From the NCBI RefSeq assembly GCF_943193095.1, contig NZ_CALPCV010000001.1, positions 140,589-204,588 of the forward strand: a stretch of 64,000 nt of DNA, written 5' to 3'. Below are positions 8,333-16,810 of the stretch, one piece after another. The notes below the pieces were generated by a model. That model did not search any database, was not told where the DNA came from, and saw nothing but the letters and a program-made list of their open reading frames with translations. The stretch's first letter is position 1; each line of letters begins with the position of its first letter. This DNA comes from Parasutterella muris (GTDB lineage Bacteria; Pseudomonadota; Gammaproteobacteria; Burkholderiales; Burkholderiaceae_F). The position numbers and the translations under genes were made by a program.

Positions 8333-9150
8333 TGCAGACTCAGCATCCTACCGTTCTGACTATCGCAGGTGTTGACCCTTCAGGCGGCGCCGGTATTCTT
8401 GCTGATATTAAAACGATGAGCTCTCTTGGTGCCTATGCGACGGGTGTTGTCACAGCGGTGACTGCGCAGAACACCGTCGGAGTTCAAGGGGCGCTTCCGA
8501 TCCCTACCGATTTTGTAGTGCGTCAAATTGATACGCTTTTTGAAGATGTCCACATTGACTCTGTAAAAATCGGGATGCTTTTTGATTCGAATCTGATTCG
8601 AGCGATTGCGGAACGTCTTCGTTACTGGAAGCCGCGCTTTATCGTCCTTGATCCGGTGATGGTGGCTAAGAGCGGCGATGCGCTGCTGACAAGAGAAGCG
8701 ATTTCCACACTGAGAGAGGAACTTCTTCCGATTTCCACAATCATTACGCCGAATCTTCCGGAGGCGGCAGAGCTTCTTCAGGCGGTTGATATTACGGATG
8801 ATGATCAGATGGAAGAGGCTGCCAATGATCTTTGGAAGATGAAGGGCTGCACCGGCTGGGTCTATCTCAAAGGCGGTCATCAGGAGAATGTGGATCATTC
8901 GATGGATTTGCTTTATGACGGTCGCCACATGATTCGCTACAGCGCTGAGAGAACAAATACGAAGAACACACACGGGACCGGCTGTGCGCTGTCTTCGGCA
9001 TTAGCGGCGCTCCTTCCGGTTTCTTCCGATATTCCAATGGCGGCAAGAGAAGCCAAGCGTTACATTACTCAGGCGATCATTCATGCGGACGAACTGCACA
9101 TCGGTCATGGTCACGGACCGGTGCATCATTTCTACGCTCAGTGGAGATAG
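8329..9150 (+). CDS. thiD: hydroxymethylpyrimidine/phosphomethylpyrimidine kinase
   Basis: 273 residues, ribokinase family. Phosphorylates HMP and HMP-phosphate in thiamin synthesis or salvage. N-terminal LTIAGVDPSGGAGILADIKTM and the C-terminal anion-hole and base motif THGTGCALSSALAA (about residues 227-240) are diagnostic. It starts inside the waaA stop (ATGATG; either ATG is possible, GGAG lies 5 or 8 nt upstream). No TPP riboswitch is visible because the gene is fed by the LPS transcript; no other thi gene is in the window. Ends about 90 nt before the tRNA gene. Confidence 0.93.
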   Translation: MMQTQHPTVLTIAGVDPSGGAGILADIKTMSSLGAYATGVVTAVTAQNTVGVQGALPIPTDFVVRQIDTLFEDVHIDSVKIGMLFDSNLIRAIAERLRYWKPRFIVLDPVMVAKSGDALLTREAISTLREELLPISTIITPNLPEAAELLQAVDITDDDQMEEAANDLWKMKGCTGWVYLKGGHQENVDHSMDLLYDGRHMIRYSAERTNTKNTHGTGCALSSALAALLPVSSDIPMAAREAKRYITQAIIHADELHIGHGHGPVHHFYAQWR

Positions 9151-9185
9151 TTTTACAAATAATTACATAGAAAGAGACTCTCGAC

Positions 9186-9214
9186 TTGCCGAAGTTGAAT
9201 TTCGTATGTAATAT
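9186..9214 (+). promoter_or_regulatory. sigma-70 promoter of the CAU tRNA
   Basis: TTGCCG (9186-9191), a 17-nt spacer, then TAATAT (9109+100, i.e. 9209-9214): close to consensus with ideal spacing and about 30 nt ahead of the mature tRNA. A dyad GTTGAAT (9194-9200) and ATTCAAC (9213-9219) brackets the spacer and overlaps the -10. A short hairpin CTAACG/CGTTAG lies in the leader just before the tRNA. Confidence 0.65.
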
Positions 9215-9243
9215 TCAACCTCCTAACGAAACAGCGTTAGCAC

Positions 9244-9320
9244 GGCGAATTAGCTCAGTTGGTTAGAGCAGAGGAATCATAATCCTTGTGTCCGGGGTTC
9301 AAGTCCCTGATTCGCCACCA
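9244..9320 (+). tRNA. tRNA with CAU anticodon, most likely elongator tRNA-Met
   Basis: 77 nt with encoded CCA. Acceptor GGCGAAT pairs perfectly with ATTCGCC; D arm TAGCTCAGTTGGTTAGAGCA; anticodon stem GAGGA/TCCTT closes the loop ATCATAA (anticodon CAT); T loop TTCAAGT. CAU is shared by elongator tRNA-Met and the lysidine-modified tRNA-Ile2. Overall it resembles betaproteobacterial elongator Met as I remember it, but identity elements do not fully settle this. It is not the initiator: the first acceptor pair is a matched G-C. Confidence 0.9.
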
Positions 9321-9327
9321 GATACCC

Positions 9328-9361
9328 ATCCGAGAGCCAAAAAGCTCTCGGATATTTTTTT
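9328..9361 (+). terminator. intrinsic terminator after the CAU tRNA
   Basis: 10-bp perfect stem (arms 9328-9337 and 9344-9353, core CCGAGAGC/GCTCTCGG), 6-nt loop CAAAAA, then a run of eight T's. Textbook rho-independent terminator 8 nt after the tRNA CCA. Confidence 0.92.
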
Positions 9362-9581
9362 GTCCGAACCAATAAATACGGGGCTTTTGCGGTTTTTCCC
9401 TGCTGTATCTCTACGACGCTTAACGGCCCCCAATGGGGTTTTTATTGACGTATAGATATACGTACAGCAAAACCAAGGGAAGTTTTATAGACGTACAGAA
9501 GACCGATATTTTGTTTTTAGGGCGCCAGGCAAAACCGGATCAGACCGGGTATGAGCGCGCCGACACTTATCGGAGAATGGA
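9362..9581. other. noncoding stretch between tRNA and apaH with short repeats
   Basis: About 220 nt without a plausible gene. It holds a small CCCC-CAAT-GGGG hairpin followed by T's (9427-9442), a perfect dyad ACGTATA-GA-TATACGT (9448-9463), and a partial direct repeat sharing ACGTACAG around 9460-9467 and 9492-9499. No copy of the tRNA 3' end is present, so there is no sign of an integration scar. Function unknown. Confidence 0.5.
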
Positions 9582-10394
9582 TTGAAAACTTTTGCAATCG
9601 GAGATGTTCACGGCTGTTTTGATACGCTGAACCTGCTGCTCGAGAAGCTGCCTGTTCAGCGTCGTCTTATTTTCATCGGCGATATCATCAATCGCGGTCC
9701 GAAGTCTTTGGAGACGATCCGGGCCGTGATGCGCATGAAGAACGCCGAATGCCTGCTCGGTAATCACGAACTGCATTTCCTTGCGGTCTGCGCAGGTCAA
9801 AGAAAACTTTCTCCAAGCGATACGCTTGACCCGATTCTTCAGGCCCCGGATTTGGATGAAATCATCGATTGGCTTCGTCACCGCCCGATGGCGCTCTACG
9901 ACAAGGGTTTCCTCTGCGTTCATGCCGCAGTGCATCATTCATGGAGCGTGAAGGACTGTCTGAAGCAGGCTTCCAGAGTTGAGGAGTTCCTTCGCTCCGA
10001 TAAGTGGGAAGCTGAAATCGGTCAAATTTTCGGTAAACAGCAGTGGGAGAAGGGTCTGAAGGGACTTGATCGGCTCAGAGCGATCGTGAATGTGCTGACG
10101 CGTACGCGTTATCTGAATGAAGACGGTACGATGGATTTCAGTCAGAAACTTTCACCGGGAGACACGCCGTCGCAGTTCATTCCCTGGTTTAACTACCCCG
10201 GCCGCAAAACCGAAAAAGATCCAATCGTCTTCGGACACTGGTCGACTTTGGGGGAGACCGACTGCCCCAATATTTATCCGCTGGATACCGGATGCCTCTG
10301 GGGCGGAAGCCTTAGCGCGATGAAACTTTCAAAGCATCCCATATACATCCGGGAGAAGGCGCCGCTCTACCGCTCTCCTAAGTCGGAAGTGTAA
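9582..10394 (+). CDS. apaH: symmetrical bis(5'-nucleosyl)-tetraphosphatase
   Basis: 270 residues. Hydrolyses Ap4A to two ADP in the cytoplasm. Metallophosphoesterase metal ligands appear in order: GDVHGC (about residues 7-12), GDIINRGPKS (35-44), GNHE (62-65), then the ApaH-specific WLRHRPM and LCVHAAVHHSW with the metal-binding histidine. The late blocks GHWSTLG and DTGCLWGGSLSAM also match ApaH. Length is close to the E. coli protein. The start is a TTG with GGAG 6 nt upstream; no in-frame ATG or GTG lies closer. Confidence 0.92.
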   Translation: MKTFAIGDVHGCFDTLNLLLEKLPVQRRLIFIGDIINRGPKSLETIRAVMRMKNAECLLGNHELHFLAVCAGQRKLSPSDTLDPILQAPDLDEIIDWLRHRPMALYDKGFLCVHAAVHHSWSVKDCLKQASRVEEFLRSDKWEAEIGQIFGKQQWEKGLKGLDRLRAIVNVLTRTRYLNEDGTMDFSQKLSPGDTPSQFIPWFNYPGRKTEKDPIVFGHWSTLGETDCPNIYPLDTGCLWGGSLSAMKLSKHPIYIREKAPLYRSPKSEV

Positions 10395-10431
10395 TAATTT
10401 CTTTAAGAATCTTTGCGTTAGAATAGCCGTC

Positions 10432-10466
10432 CTCATAGAATTTCATTTCTATGAGAGCGTCTTTTT
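10432..10466 (+). terminator. possible weak terminator or leader hairpin before miaB
   Basis: 9-bp AT-rich stem (CTCATAGAA at 10432-10440 with TTCTATGAG at 10447-10455), 6-nt loop, then AGCGTCTTTTT. Could end apaH transcription or form a leader hairpin for miaB, whose start is 46 nt downstream. The gap of 10 nt between stem and T-run includes three non-T bases, so termination may be poor. Confidence 0.4.
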
Positions 10467-10511
10467 GTACGCATAACTTATTTTTATCTCTACCGCCACC
10501 GGACATAAACC

Positions 10512-11837
10512 GTGAACGCGAAAAAAATTTATTTAAAGACTTTTGGCTGCCAGATGAATGAATATGATTCCGGCAAAATCGCTGACATCGCCAAAGCAGC
10601 ACAGGGCTATCAGGTTACAGACAACATCGAAGAAGCGGACCTGATTGTTTTCAACACATGCTCCATTCGAGAAAAAGCTCAGGAGAAAGTTTTCTCAGAT
10701 CTTGGACGCGCCCGTGAAATCAAAAAATTAAAACCCGGTCTGAAAATTGCCGTCGGAGGGTGTGTTGCAAGCCAGGAAGGCGGGAACATCATTCGTCGCG
10801 CGCCTTATGTGGACGTCGTTTTCGGGCCTCAGACCCTGCACCGCCTGCCGGAACTTCTGAAAAAGAATGAACAGGAGCATCGTCCTCAGGTAGACATCAG
10901 TTTCCCGGAAATCGAAAAATTTGACCATCTGCCCGCACCGACTTCGGAAGCGGCCACTGCGTTTGTCTCCATCATGGAAGGCTGCAGCAAATACTGTTCC
11001 TACTGCGTCGTGCCTTATACCCGCGGTGAAGAGTTCTCACGTCCTCTCGAAGACGTTCTGCTTGAAGTCGCGCAGCTGGCAGAGCAAGGTGTCAAAGAAG
11101 TGACGCTTCTCGGACAGAATGTGAACGCCTACCGCGGAGAAGGTCCCGACGGAGAGATCGTCGACTTTGCCCTGCTTCTTGAGTACGTCTCGGAAATTGA
11201 GGGTATTGAACGAATCCGCTATACCACTTCTCATCCGAAAGAATTCACGAATCGCCTTGTCGAGGCTTACGCAAAGCTTCCTAAATTGGCCAATCACGTG
11301 CATCTGCCGGTGCAGGCAGGCAGCGACCGTGTGCTTGCCGGTATGAAACGCGGCTATACCATCCTTGAATACAAGTCGATTGTGCGCAAGCTCCGCGCGG
11401 TGCGCCCCGACATTAGTATCGCGACAGACTTCATTGTCGGCTTCCCCAATGAGACAGAGGAAGATTTTGAGAAAACAATGAAGCTCATTCAGGACGTCAA
11501 ATTCGACACAAGCTTCTCGTTTGTTTACTCCAAGCGTCCGGGAACACCTGCGGCCGACATGCCGGATGACACGCCGCAGTCCGTTAAATTGGAACGCCTG
11601 CAGCGCCTTCAGGCTCTGAATACTGAACATGCTCAGGAAATTTCTCAGAAAATGGTTGGTACGGTCCAAAGATGTCTGGTGGTGGGCGCGGCAAAAAGAG
11701 GTGAAGGAAAACTGTCTGCACGCACCGACAATAATCGTATCGTTACTTTTAATGGGCAGCCAAACCTCATCGGGCAAATGATTAATCTGAAAATTACAGA
11801 TGTATATCCCCACACGCTTGGAGGCGAGATTATTTGA
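10512..11837 (+). CDS. miaB: tRNA-2-methylthio-N6-dimethylallyladenosine synthase
   Basis: 441 residues, a radical SAM methylthiotransferase that modifies i6A37 of tRNAs reading UNN codons. N-terminal UPF0004 domain starts KTFGCQMNEYDSG and contributes cysteines in FNTCSIREKA and GGCVAS (second Fe-S cluster). The radical SAM motif CSKYCSYCVVPYTRG is near residues 158-172; a C-terminal TRAM domain ends the protein. Start is GTG, where family similarity begins. Stop and the next start overlap as TGATG, beginning the conserved miaB-ybeZ-ybeY-corC-lnt run. Confidence 0.95.
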   Translation: MNAKKIYLKTFGCQMNEYDSGKIADIAKAAQGYQVTDNIEEADLIVFNTCSIREKAQEKVFSDLGRAREIKKLKPGLKIAVGGCVASQEGGNIIRRAPYVDVVFGPQTLHRLPELLKKNEQEHRPQVDISFPEIEKFDHLPAPTSEAATAFVSIMEGCSKYCSYCVVPYTRGEEFSRPLEDVLLEVAQLAEQGVKEVTLLGQNVNAYRGEGPDGEIVDFALLLEYVSEIEGIERIRYTTSHPKEFTNRLVEAYAKLPKLANHVHLPVQAGSDRVLAGMKRGYTILEYKSIVRKLRAVRPDISIATDFIVGFPNETEEDFEKTMKLIQDVKFDTSFSFVYSKRPGTPAADMPDDTPQSVKLERLQRLQALNTEHAQEISQKMVGTVQRCLVVGAAKRGEGKLSARTDNNRIVTFNGQPNLIGQMINLKITDVYPHTLGGEII

Positions 11838-12841
11838 TGCCGGATAAAGCACAAAAGGATGTTGGAACGTCCTTAAACCTGTCCCTTCAGATTACGAACA
11901 GCGATTTGGCGAGCTTAGTCGGTCCGCTGGATTCAAACCTAACGCAGCTGGAAACTTTCCTAAATGTGGAAATTTCGCGCAGAGGCGCGCATTTTCAGAT
12001 TCGGGGAGAAACCGCAGCTGCGCGCAAAGCGCTTAAAGCGCTTTCGGACCTGGCCGCTTTTGCCGAAAAAAAGAATTCAGATCTGACAACCGAAGATATT
12101 CAGCTGTACTTAGTCGGTCAGAAGGATGCGCCTGAAGAAGTTCAGGCCGAAGAGCCGGTGCCCGAGCTTAGGACAAACCGTAAGGGCCTGCAGGGTAGAA
12201 CACCGATGCAGCGCAACTATATCCGCAGTATTATCGGACACGACATCTCTTTTGGCGTCGGGCCGGCCGGCACAGGCAAGACCTACTTAGCGGTTGCCGC
12301 CGCGGTCAGCGCTTTTGAGAAGGGAGAGGTCGAGCGTATTGTTCTGACTCGTCCCGCGGTCGAAGCCGGCGAAAAACTCGGATTTCTCCCGGGCGATTTA
12401 AGTCAGAAGGTTGACCCGTACCTGCGTCCGCTCTATGACGCGCTTTTCGATTTGCTCGGAACCGAAAAAACTCAGCGGCTTCTCGAAAAGCAAAAGATCG
12501 AGATTGCGCCTCTCGCATATATGCGAGGCAGAACGTTAAACTCTTCTTTTGTGATCCTTGATGAGGCTCAGAACACAACGCCAGAACAAATGAAGATGTT
12601 CCTCACGCGTATCGGTTTCGGCTCTAAGGCCGTTATCACAGGAGATGCGTCGCAGATTGACCTTCCGCGCGGACAGCGCAGCGGATTGGTTGAGGCAGCC
12701 AATATCCTTAACGGAGTTCGGGGCATATCGATCACATACTTTACGGCTGCTGACGTCGTGCGCCATCCGTTGGTTGCCCGTATTGTCGAAGCATATGAAA
12801 AAGCAGAGAAACGGGAGTATCAGAATGGAAAAAACAACTGA
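11837..12841 (+). CDS. ybeZ: PhoH-like ATPase YbeZ
   Basis: 334 residues. Cytoplasmic P-loop ATPase that works with YbeY in rRNA and ribosome quality control. Walker A GPAGTGKTYLA is near residues 140-150, Walker B FVILDEAQN near 236, and GDASQIDLPRGQ near 275. About 115 N-terminal residues form a KH-like region before the ATPase core, as usual. ATG at 11837 overlaps the miaB stop by 1 nt; a TTG one codon earlier is also possible. The last 17 nt overlap ybeY. Confidence 0.92.
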   Translation: MPDKAQKDVGTSLNLSLQITNSDLASLVGPLDSNLTQLETFLNVEISRRGAHFQIRGETAAARKALKALSDLAAFAEKKNSDLTTEDIQLYLVGQKDAPEEVQAEEPVPELRTNRKGLQGRTPMQRNYIRSIIGHDISFGVGPAGTGKTYLAVAAAVSAFEKGEVERIVLTRPAVEAGEKLGFLPGDLSQKVDPYLRPLYDALFDLLGTEKTQRLLEKQKIEIAPLAYMRGRTLNSSFVILDEAQNTTPEQMKMFLTRIGFGSKAVITGDASQIDLPRGQRSGLVEAANILNGVRGISITYFTAADVVRHPLVARIVEAYEKAEKREYQNGKNN

Positions 12842-13385
12842 TCAGGTTCTGAACAGAGAAGCTGAAGAAGATCCAGAATTGGCGGAGGCGCTTGCGGAAA
12901 TCGAATCCGAAGGCCCTCAGGACGGAGAACTTTTAATCCATTTGCAGGAAGAGGAAGACGAAGCGCTCGAAATTCCCGCCAAAGAGAATATTGAGCACTG
13001 GATTCGCACAGCCGCGCAGGGCCTGCCCGGGGAGCTGACGATCCGCTTTGTCGATGCGGAAGAGGGACTTGAGCTGAACAAGAGTTTCCGCGGCAAAGAA
13101 AAACCCACAAACGTTCTGACTTTCGTCTACTGCACAAATCCGATCATGGCAGATATCGCGATCTGTCTTCCGGTTCTGGTGCGTGAGGCGGCCGAACAGA
13201 ACAAGTCGCTTGAAGAGCATTTGGCGCATTTAGTGGTGCACGGAGTCCTCCACGCCCGAGGTTACGATCATATCGAACAGGACGAGGCCGAGGAGATGGA
13301 ACAGCTCGAGACTGATATTCTGAACAATCTCGGTTATGATCTTCCTTACCCTGATCGGAATTATGTGCCGCGAGAGCTGCGTTAG
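12825..13385 (+). CDS. ybeY: endoribonuclease YbeY, rRNA maturation factor
   Basis: 186 residues. Single-strand endoribonuclease for 16S 3' end maturation. The zinc motif HGVLHARGYDHIEQDEAEEM (HGxLHxxGYDH) is near residues 139-158, and GKEKPTNVLTF near 90. Most YbeY proteins are about 150-160 residues; here about 40 acidic residues precede the core, rich in Glu and Asp. ATG at 12825 has a GGGAG site and lies inside the end of ybeZ; it is the first start consistent with YbeY. The frame stays open upstream, but that part overlaps ybeZ coding and looks like shadow sequence. Confidence 0.92.
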   Translation: MEKTTDQVLNREAEEDPELAEALAEIESEGPQDGELLIHLQEEEDEALEIPAKENIEHWIRTAAQGLPGELTIRFVDAEEGLELNKSFRGKEKPTNVLTFVYCTNPIMADIAICLPVLVREAAEQNKSLEEHLAHLVVHGVLHARGYDHIEQDEAEEMEQLETDILNNLGYDLPYPDRNYVPRELR

Positions 13386-13414
13386 ATCGCTGAAACTTTT
13401 TAAGAAACCGTTTT

Positions 13415-14272
13415 ATGTCAGACAATCCGGAAGAAAGTAAAAAGAATTTTTTTGAGAAACTTTCTGAGAAATTTTTCCATGAAGATGCGCCTGAAAATAC
13501 TCAGGAGCTCCTTGACGACCTTCATCAGGCCCATGACAAGAAAATCCTGACCGATGACGCCATGCTTATGATCGAGGGCGTTATCCGAGTCCATGAGCTT
13601 CGCGCCGAGGATTTGATGATCCCGAGAGCGCAGATGACGGTGATCGATATTTCGGAAGACTCGCAGAGTTGGATTAAAGACGTAGTCAAAGCCGGACATT
13701 CGCGCTTTCCTGTGGTCGACGGAGATAAAGACAACGTGCTCGGTATTCTTTTGGCTAAGGATCTGCTTCGCTTGTTTGTGAATCCGCAGTATCAGATTCG
13801 AGAGCATCTCAGACAGCCGGTTTATGTGCCGGAATCAAAGCCCGCAGACGTGCTTTTGAAAGAATTCCGCCTGAAAAGAAACCATATGGCGCTCGTGGTC
13901 GATGAGTTCGGTTCCATCTCCGGCTTGATTACGATTGAAGATGTGCTTGAGGAGATTGTCGGCGAGATTGATGACGAGTACGACACGGACAAGTCCGCAA
14001 GCGACATTGTCTCTGTCGGAGGAAATCACTGGAGAGTTAAAGCCGCAACGCGGATTGATGACTTTAACCGCGTCTTTGGTACGCATTTCTCTGATGATAA
14101 GTACGACAGTGTCGGCGGTCTGATCAGCGATGAACTTGAGCATGTTCCGCACGCAGGTGAATTTGTGGATCTCGACGGCTATCGGTTCAAAGTCACGAAA
14201 GCAGTCGCGCGGCAGGTTCAGATGCTGAATGTTGAAAAACTTGCGGAACCGGCACCGGTGGAACCAAACTAA
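13415..14272 (+). CDS. corC: CorC/HlyC-family transporter accessory protein
   Basis: 285 residues, soluble CBS-pair plus CorC/HlyC domain protein, described as a magnesium and cobalt efflux factor. Order: acidic N-terminus, first CBS from about residue 60 (DLMIPRAQMTVIDIS, GHSRFPVVDGDKDNVLGIL), second CBS (NHMALVVDEFGSISGLITIEDVLEEIVGEI, quoted blocks near 150-180), then the C-terminal CorC_HlyC domain with GGNHWRVKAATRIDDFN. No membrane segments. Lies between ybeY and lnt as in many proteobacteria; a weak hairpin with T's separates it from lnt. Confidence 0.9.
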   Translation: MSDNPEESKKNFFEKLSEKFFHEDAPENTQELLDDLHQAHDKKILTDDAMLMIEGVIRVHELRAEDLMIPRAQMTVIDISEDSQSWIKDVVKAGHSRFPVVDGDKDNVLGILLAKDLLRLFVNPQYQIREHLRQPVYVPESKPADVLLKEFRLKRNHMALVVDEFGSISGLITIEDVLEEIVGEIDDEYDTDKSASDIVSVGGNHWRVKAATRIDDFNRVFGTHFSDDKYDSVGGLISDELEHVPHAGEFVDLDGYRFKVTKAVARQVQMLNVEKLAEPAPVEPN

Positions 14273-14281
14273 TTTTGATAA

Positions 14282-14311
14282 CAGCGGGATGAGGAATCGT
14301 CCCGTTTTTTA
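14282..14311 (+). terminator. weak intrinsic hairpin between corC and lnt
   Basis: Arms GCGGGA and TCCCGT (one G-T pair) around a 10-nt loop, followed by TTTTTT. May partly attenuate read-through from corC to lnt, whose GTG start is 10 nt downstream. Confidence 0.45.
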
Positions 14312-14320
14312 TTTGTCAAC

Positions 14321-15850
14321 GTGAAAACAAAAGCACTCTTATATTTTCTTCCCTTGGCAGCCGGGGTACTTCAGGGTTTTTCATTTGCGCCGGCCAGAGC
14401 CATTCTGCAGCTGATTGCCTTATCCGTTCTATTTATCTGTCTATCAAAGTCTCATGGCGTAAAGCAGGCGTTTGCGCAAGGCTTTCTTTTTGGCTTGGGC
14501 TGGTTCTGTTATGCCATTTCGTGGGTGTATGTTTCGATTTATACCTACGGATATCAGCCCGCTTTTTTTGCGGCAGCGGCAGCGTTTTTATTCGCGGCTT
14601 TTCTCTCGATTTTTCCGGCCGCGGCCGCGGCGTTTTCCGCTCTTTCCGCTCCGGCATTAAAGAAAGGATTCCCTCTTGCCTTCGTATTAGGGACATCCGC
14701 CTCGTGGGGTATATTCGAGTGGCTGAGAAGCTGGATACTGAGCGGTTTTCCGTGGGCGGCTTCCGCTTACGCGCATGTTGAAGGATCGCTCTCGGGTTAT
14801 GCGCCGATTGTCGGAGCGACAGGCATTAATTTTCTGTCCGCATTGATTGCAGTGCTTATTGCCGTCTTCGTTCTTTCATTCAGAGATTCGACAAGAAGAC
14901 TGGTTTGTTTGGCGGTGATGTTTGCGGTAATCACAGGCGGGATCTTTTTTGGACGAATTCAATGGTATGAGCCGGCTGCGCAGGTTCGTTTTCAGCTGAT
15001 TCAGGGCGGAGTCCTACAGGATGAGAAATTTTCTCCGATGGGGACGTTAACGAGTTTTGAACGCTATCTCACTTTGATGAAAGAGGGCGGAGCCGCTGCG
15101 GAAACGGTGACGGTGCTGCCTGAGACCATTTTCCCTATTCCTTTGGATCGTCTTCCGAAGGACATTTGGAAGCGTTTTACAGAGGGCACGGATAACGGAA
15201 GCCGCATGATTTTCGGCGGATTCACACGAATGAAAGACGGATATGCGAATTCGGTGGTTGAGGTGTCCAAGGGCAGGATCATCGAGAGCTACAGCAAGAG
15301 GCATCTTGTTCCGTTCGGAGAATACGTCCCGTTCGGTTTCCGCTGGTTTATCGACATGCTCGGCATTCCGATGGGAGACCTGGTTCGAGGTTCGTCCTCT
15401 CAGGCCGCGTTTAATCTCGGAAATGCCCAGGCTGCGCTTTTGCTTTGTTATGAGGATCTCTTTGCTGAAGAAGTGCGGGATTGGTGGACAGACGCTTCGA
15501 GTCCGAATGTTCTGATTAACCTGTCCAATCTCGGCTGGTTCGGAGACTCGCTTGCGCTGCCGCAGCATCTGAACATATCCAGGATGCGGGCGATTGAATT
15601 TGCTCGTCCGGTGGTGCGTGCTTCCAACACGGGAGCGACAGCGTATGTGGAGCCGGACGGCACTGTGGCGGCGGAATTGCCGTTCATGGCGCCGGGCAAA
15701 CTCGATGTGACGGTCACAACCGCAAAAGGAGCACCGACCCCGTACGCGCGGAACGGAGATCTTCCTTCCGTGATCTTCATGTTCCTGCTTTTCTTTGCCG
15801 CAATTGCGCTTGCGATTACGCGAAAGACTAAACTTAACCGTTTACAATAG
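14321..15850 (+). CDS. lnt: apolipoprotein N-acyltransferase
   Basis: 509 residues. Inner-membrane enzyme that adds the third acyl chain to lipoproteins on the periplasmic side; clients in this window include Pal (31342-31833) and the lipoprotein at 62824-63615. The first 210 or so residues hold six hydrophobic segments, followed by the nitrilase-fold domain: VTVLPETIFP supplies the catalytic Glu and LLLCYEDLFAEE the catalytic Cys. A last membrane segment (FMFLLFFAAIALAI) ends the protein. GTG start. Last gene of the miaB-to-lnt run. Confidence 0.93.
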   Translation: MKTKALLYFLPLAAGVLQGFSFAPARAILQLIALSVLFICLSKSHGVKQAFAQGFLFGLGWFCYAISWVYVSIYTYGYQPAFFAAAAAFLFAAFLSIFPAAAAAFSALSAPALKKGFPLAFVLGTSASWGIFEWLRSWILSGFPWAASAYAHVEGSLSGYAPIVGATGINFLSALIAVLIAVFVLSFRDSTRRLVCLAVMFAVITGGIFFGRIQWYEPAAQVRFQLIQGGVLQDEKFSPMGTLTSFERYLTLMKEGGAAAETVTVLPETIFPIPLDRLPKDIWKRFTEGTDNGSRMIFGGFTRMKDGYANSVVEVSKGRIIESYSKRHLVPFGEYVPFGFRWFIDMLGIPMGDLVRGSSSQAAFNLGNAQAALLLCYEDLFAEEVRDWWTDASSPNVLINLSNLGWFGDSLALPQHLNISRMRAIEFARPVVRASNTGATAYVEPDGTVAAELPFMAPGKLDVTVTTAKGAPTPYARNGDLPSVIFMFLLFFAAIALAITRKTKLNRLQ

Positions 15851-15890
15851 AAAAATTGTTTTCAGTTCTCTCATACTGATAAAAATTACC

Positions 15891-16793
15891 ATGCTTACAT
15901 TTCAAGAAGTGATCCTGCGCCTGCAGGAATATTGGAACGGCCAGGGCTGCGCGCTGCTTCAGCCGATCGACATTGAAGTCGGCGCCGGTACCTCTCATAC
16001 GGCCACGTTTTTAAGAGCTCTCGGTCCTGAACCGTGGAGAGCCGCCTATGTTCAGCCGTCCCGCAGACCGAAAGACGCGCGTTACGGCGAGAATCCGAAC
16101 CGTCTGCATCAGCACCACCAGTTTCAGGTTGTCTTAAAGCCGGCTCCCACCGATATCGTGGACCGCTACCTGGGTTCTCTGAGAGCGCTTGGTATTGACA
16201 CTGAAGTCAATGACATTCGCTTTGTGGAAGATAACTGGGAAAATCCGACGCTGGGTGCCTGGGGTCTGGGCTGGGAAGTCTGGATGAACGGCATGGAAGT
16301 CACTCAGTTTACTTATTTTCAGCAGGTCGGCGGCCTCACATGCAAACCGATTACCGGTGAGATTACCTACGGTCTGGAACGTCTGACGATGTACCTGCAG
16401 AACTGCGACAACGTTTTCGATTTGGTCTACACCAAATGGCAGGACGCCTCCGGAGATCATGTTCTGACCTACGGCGATGTTTTCCATCAGAATGAGGTCG
16501 AACAGAGTCACTACAACTTCGAAGCAAGTGATCCCGAGAAACTGCTTAAGCAGTTTGACTACTTCGAAAGCGAAGCCAAGAGACTAATGGATCTGAATCT
16601 TGCGCTTCCCGCCTATGAAATGGTTCTGAAAGCGGGACATACATTTAACCTTCTGGACGCCAGAGGCGCGATCAGTGTGACTGAACGTGCCGCCTACATC
16701 GGCCGTATCCGTCAGATTTCCAGGGCAGTCGCGCAGAGCTACTACGACTCGAGAGAGCGTCTGGGCTTCCCGATGTGTCAGCCCAAAGCATAA
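15891..16793 (+). CDS. glyQ: glycyl-tRNA synthetase alpha subunit
   Basis: 300 residues. Catalytic subunit of the bacterial alpha2-beta2 GlyRS. Class II motifs are clear: LQEYWNGQGCALLQPIDIEVG near the N-terminus, RRPKDARYGENPNRL (motif 2 region), TEVNDIRFVEDNWENPTLG and GWEVWMNGMEVTQFTYFQQ. The ATG at 15891 is the family start; upstream codons in the same frame belong to the end of lnt in another frame. Stop is 17 nt before glyS. Confidence 0.96.
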   Translation: MLTFQEVILRLQEYWNGQGCALLQPIDIEVGAGTSHTATFLRALGPEPWRAAYVQPSRRPKDARYGENPNRLHQHHQFQVVLKPAPTDIVDRYLGSLRALGIDTEVNDIRFVEDNWENPTLGAWGLGWEVWMNGMEVTQFTYFQQVGGLTCKPITGEITYGLERLTMYLQNCDNVFDLVYTKWQDASGDHVLTYGDVFHQNEVEQSHYNFEASDPEKLLKQFDYFESEAKRLMDLNLALPAYEMVLKAGHTFNLLDARGAISVTERAAYIGRIRQISRAVAQSYYDSRERLGFPMCQPKA

Positions 16794-16810
16794 CGAGAAG
16801 AGGTTGGAAA

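Noticed and set aside
9244..9581. Integration site or prophage remnant at the tRNA 3' end
   Set aside because: No second copy of the tRNA 3' end, no integrase and no phage-like gene in the window.
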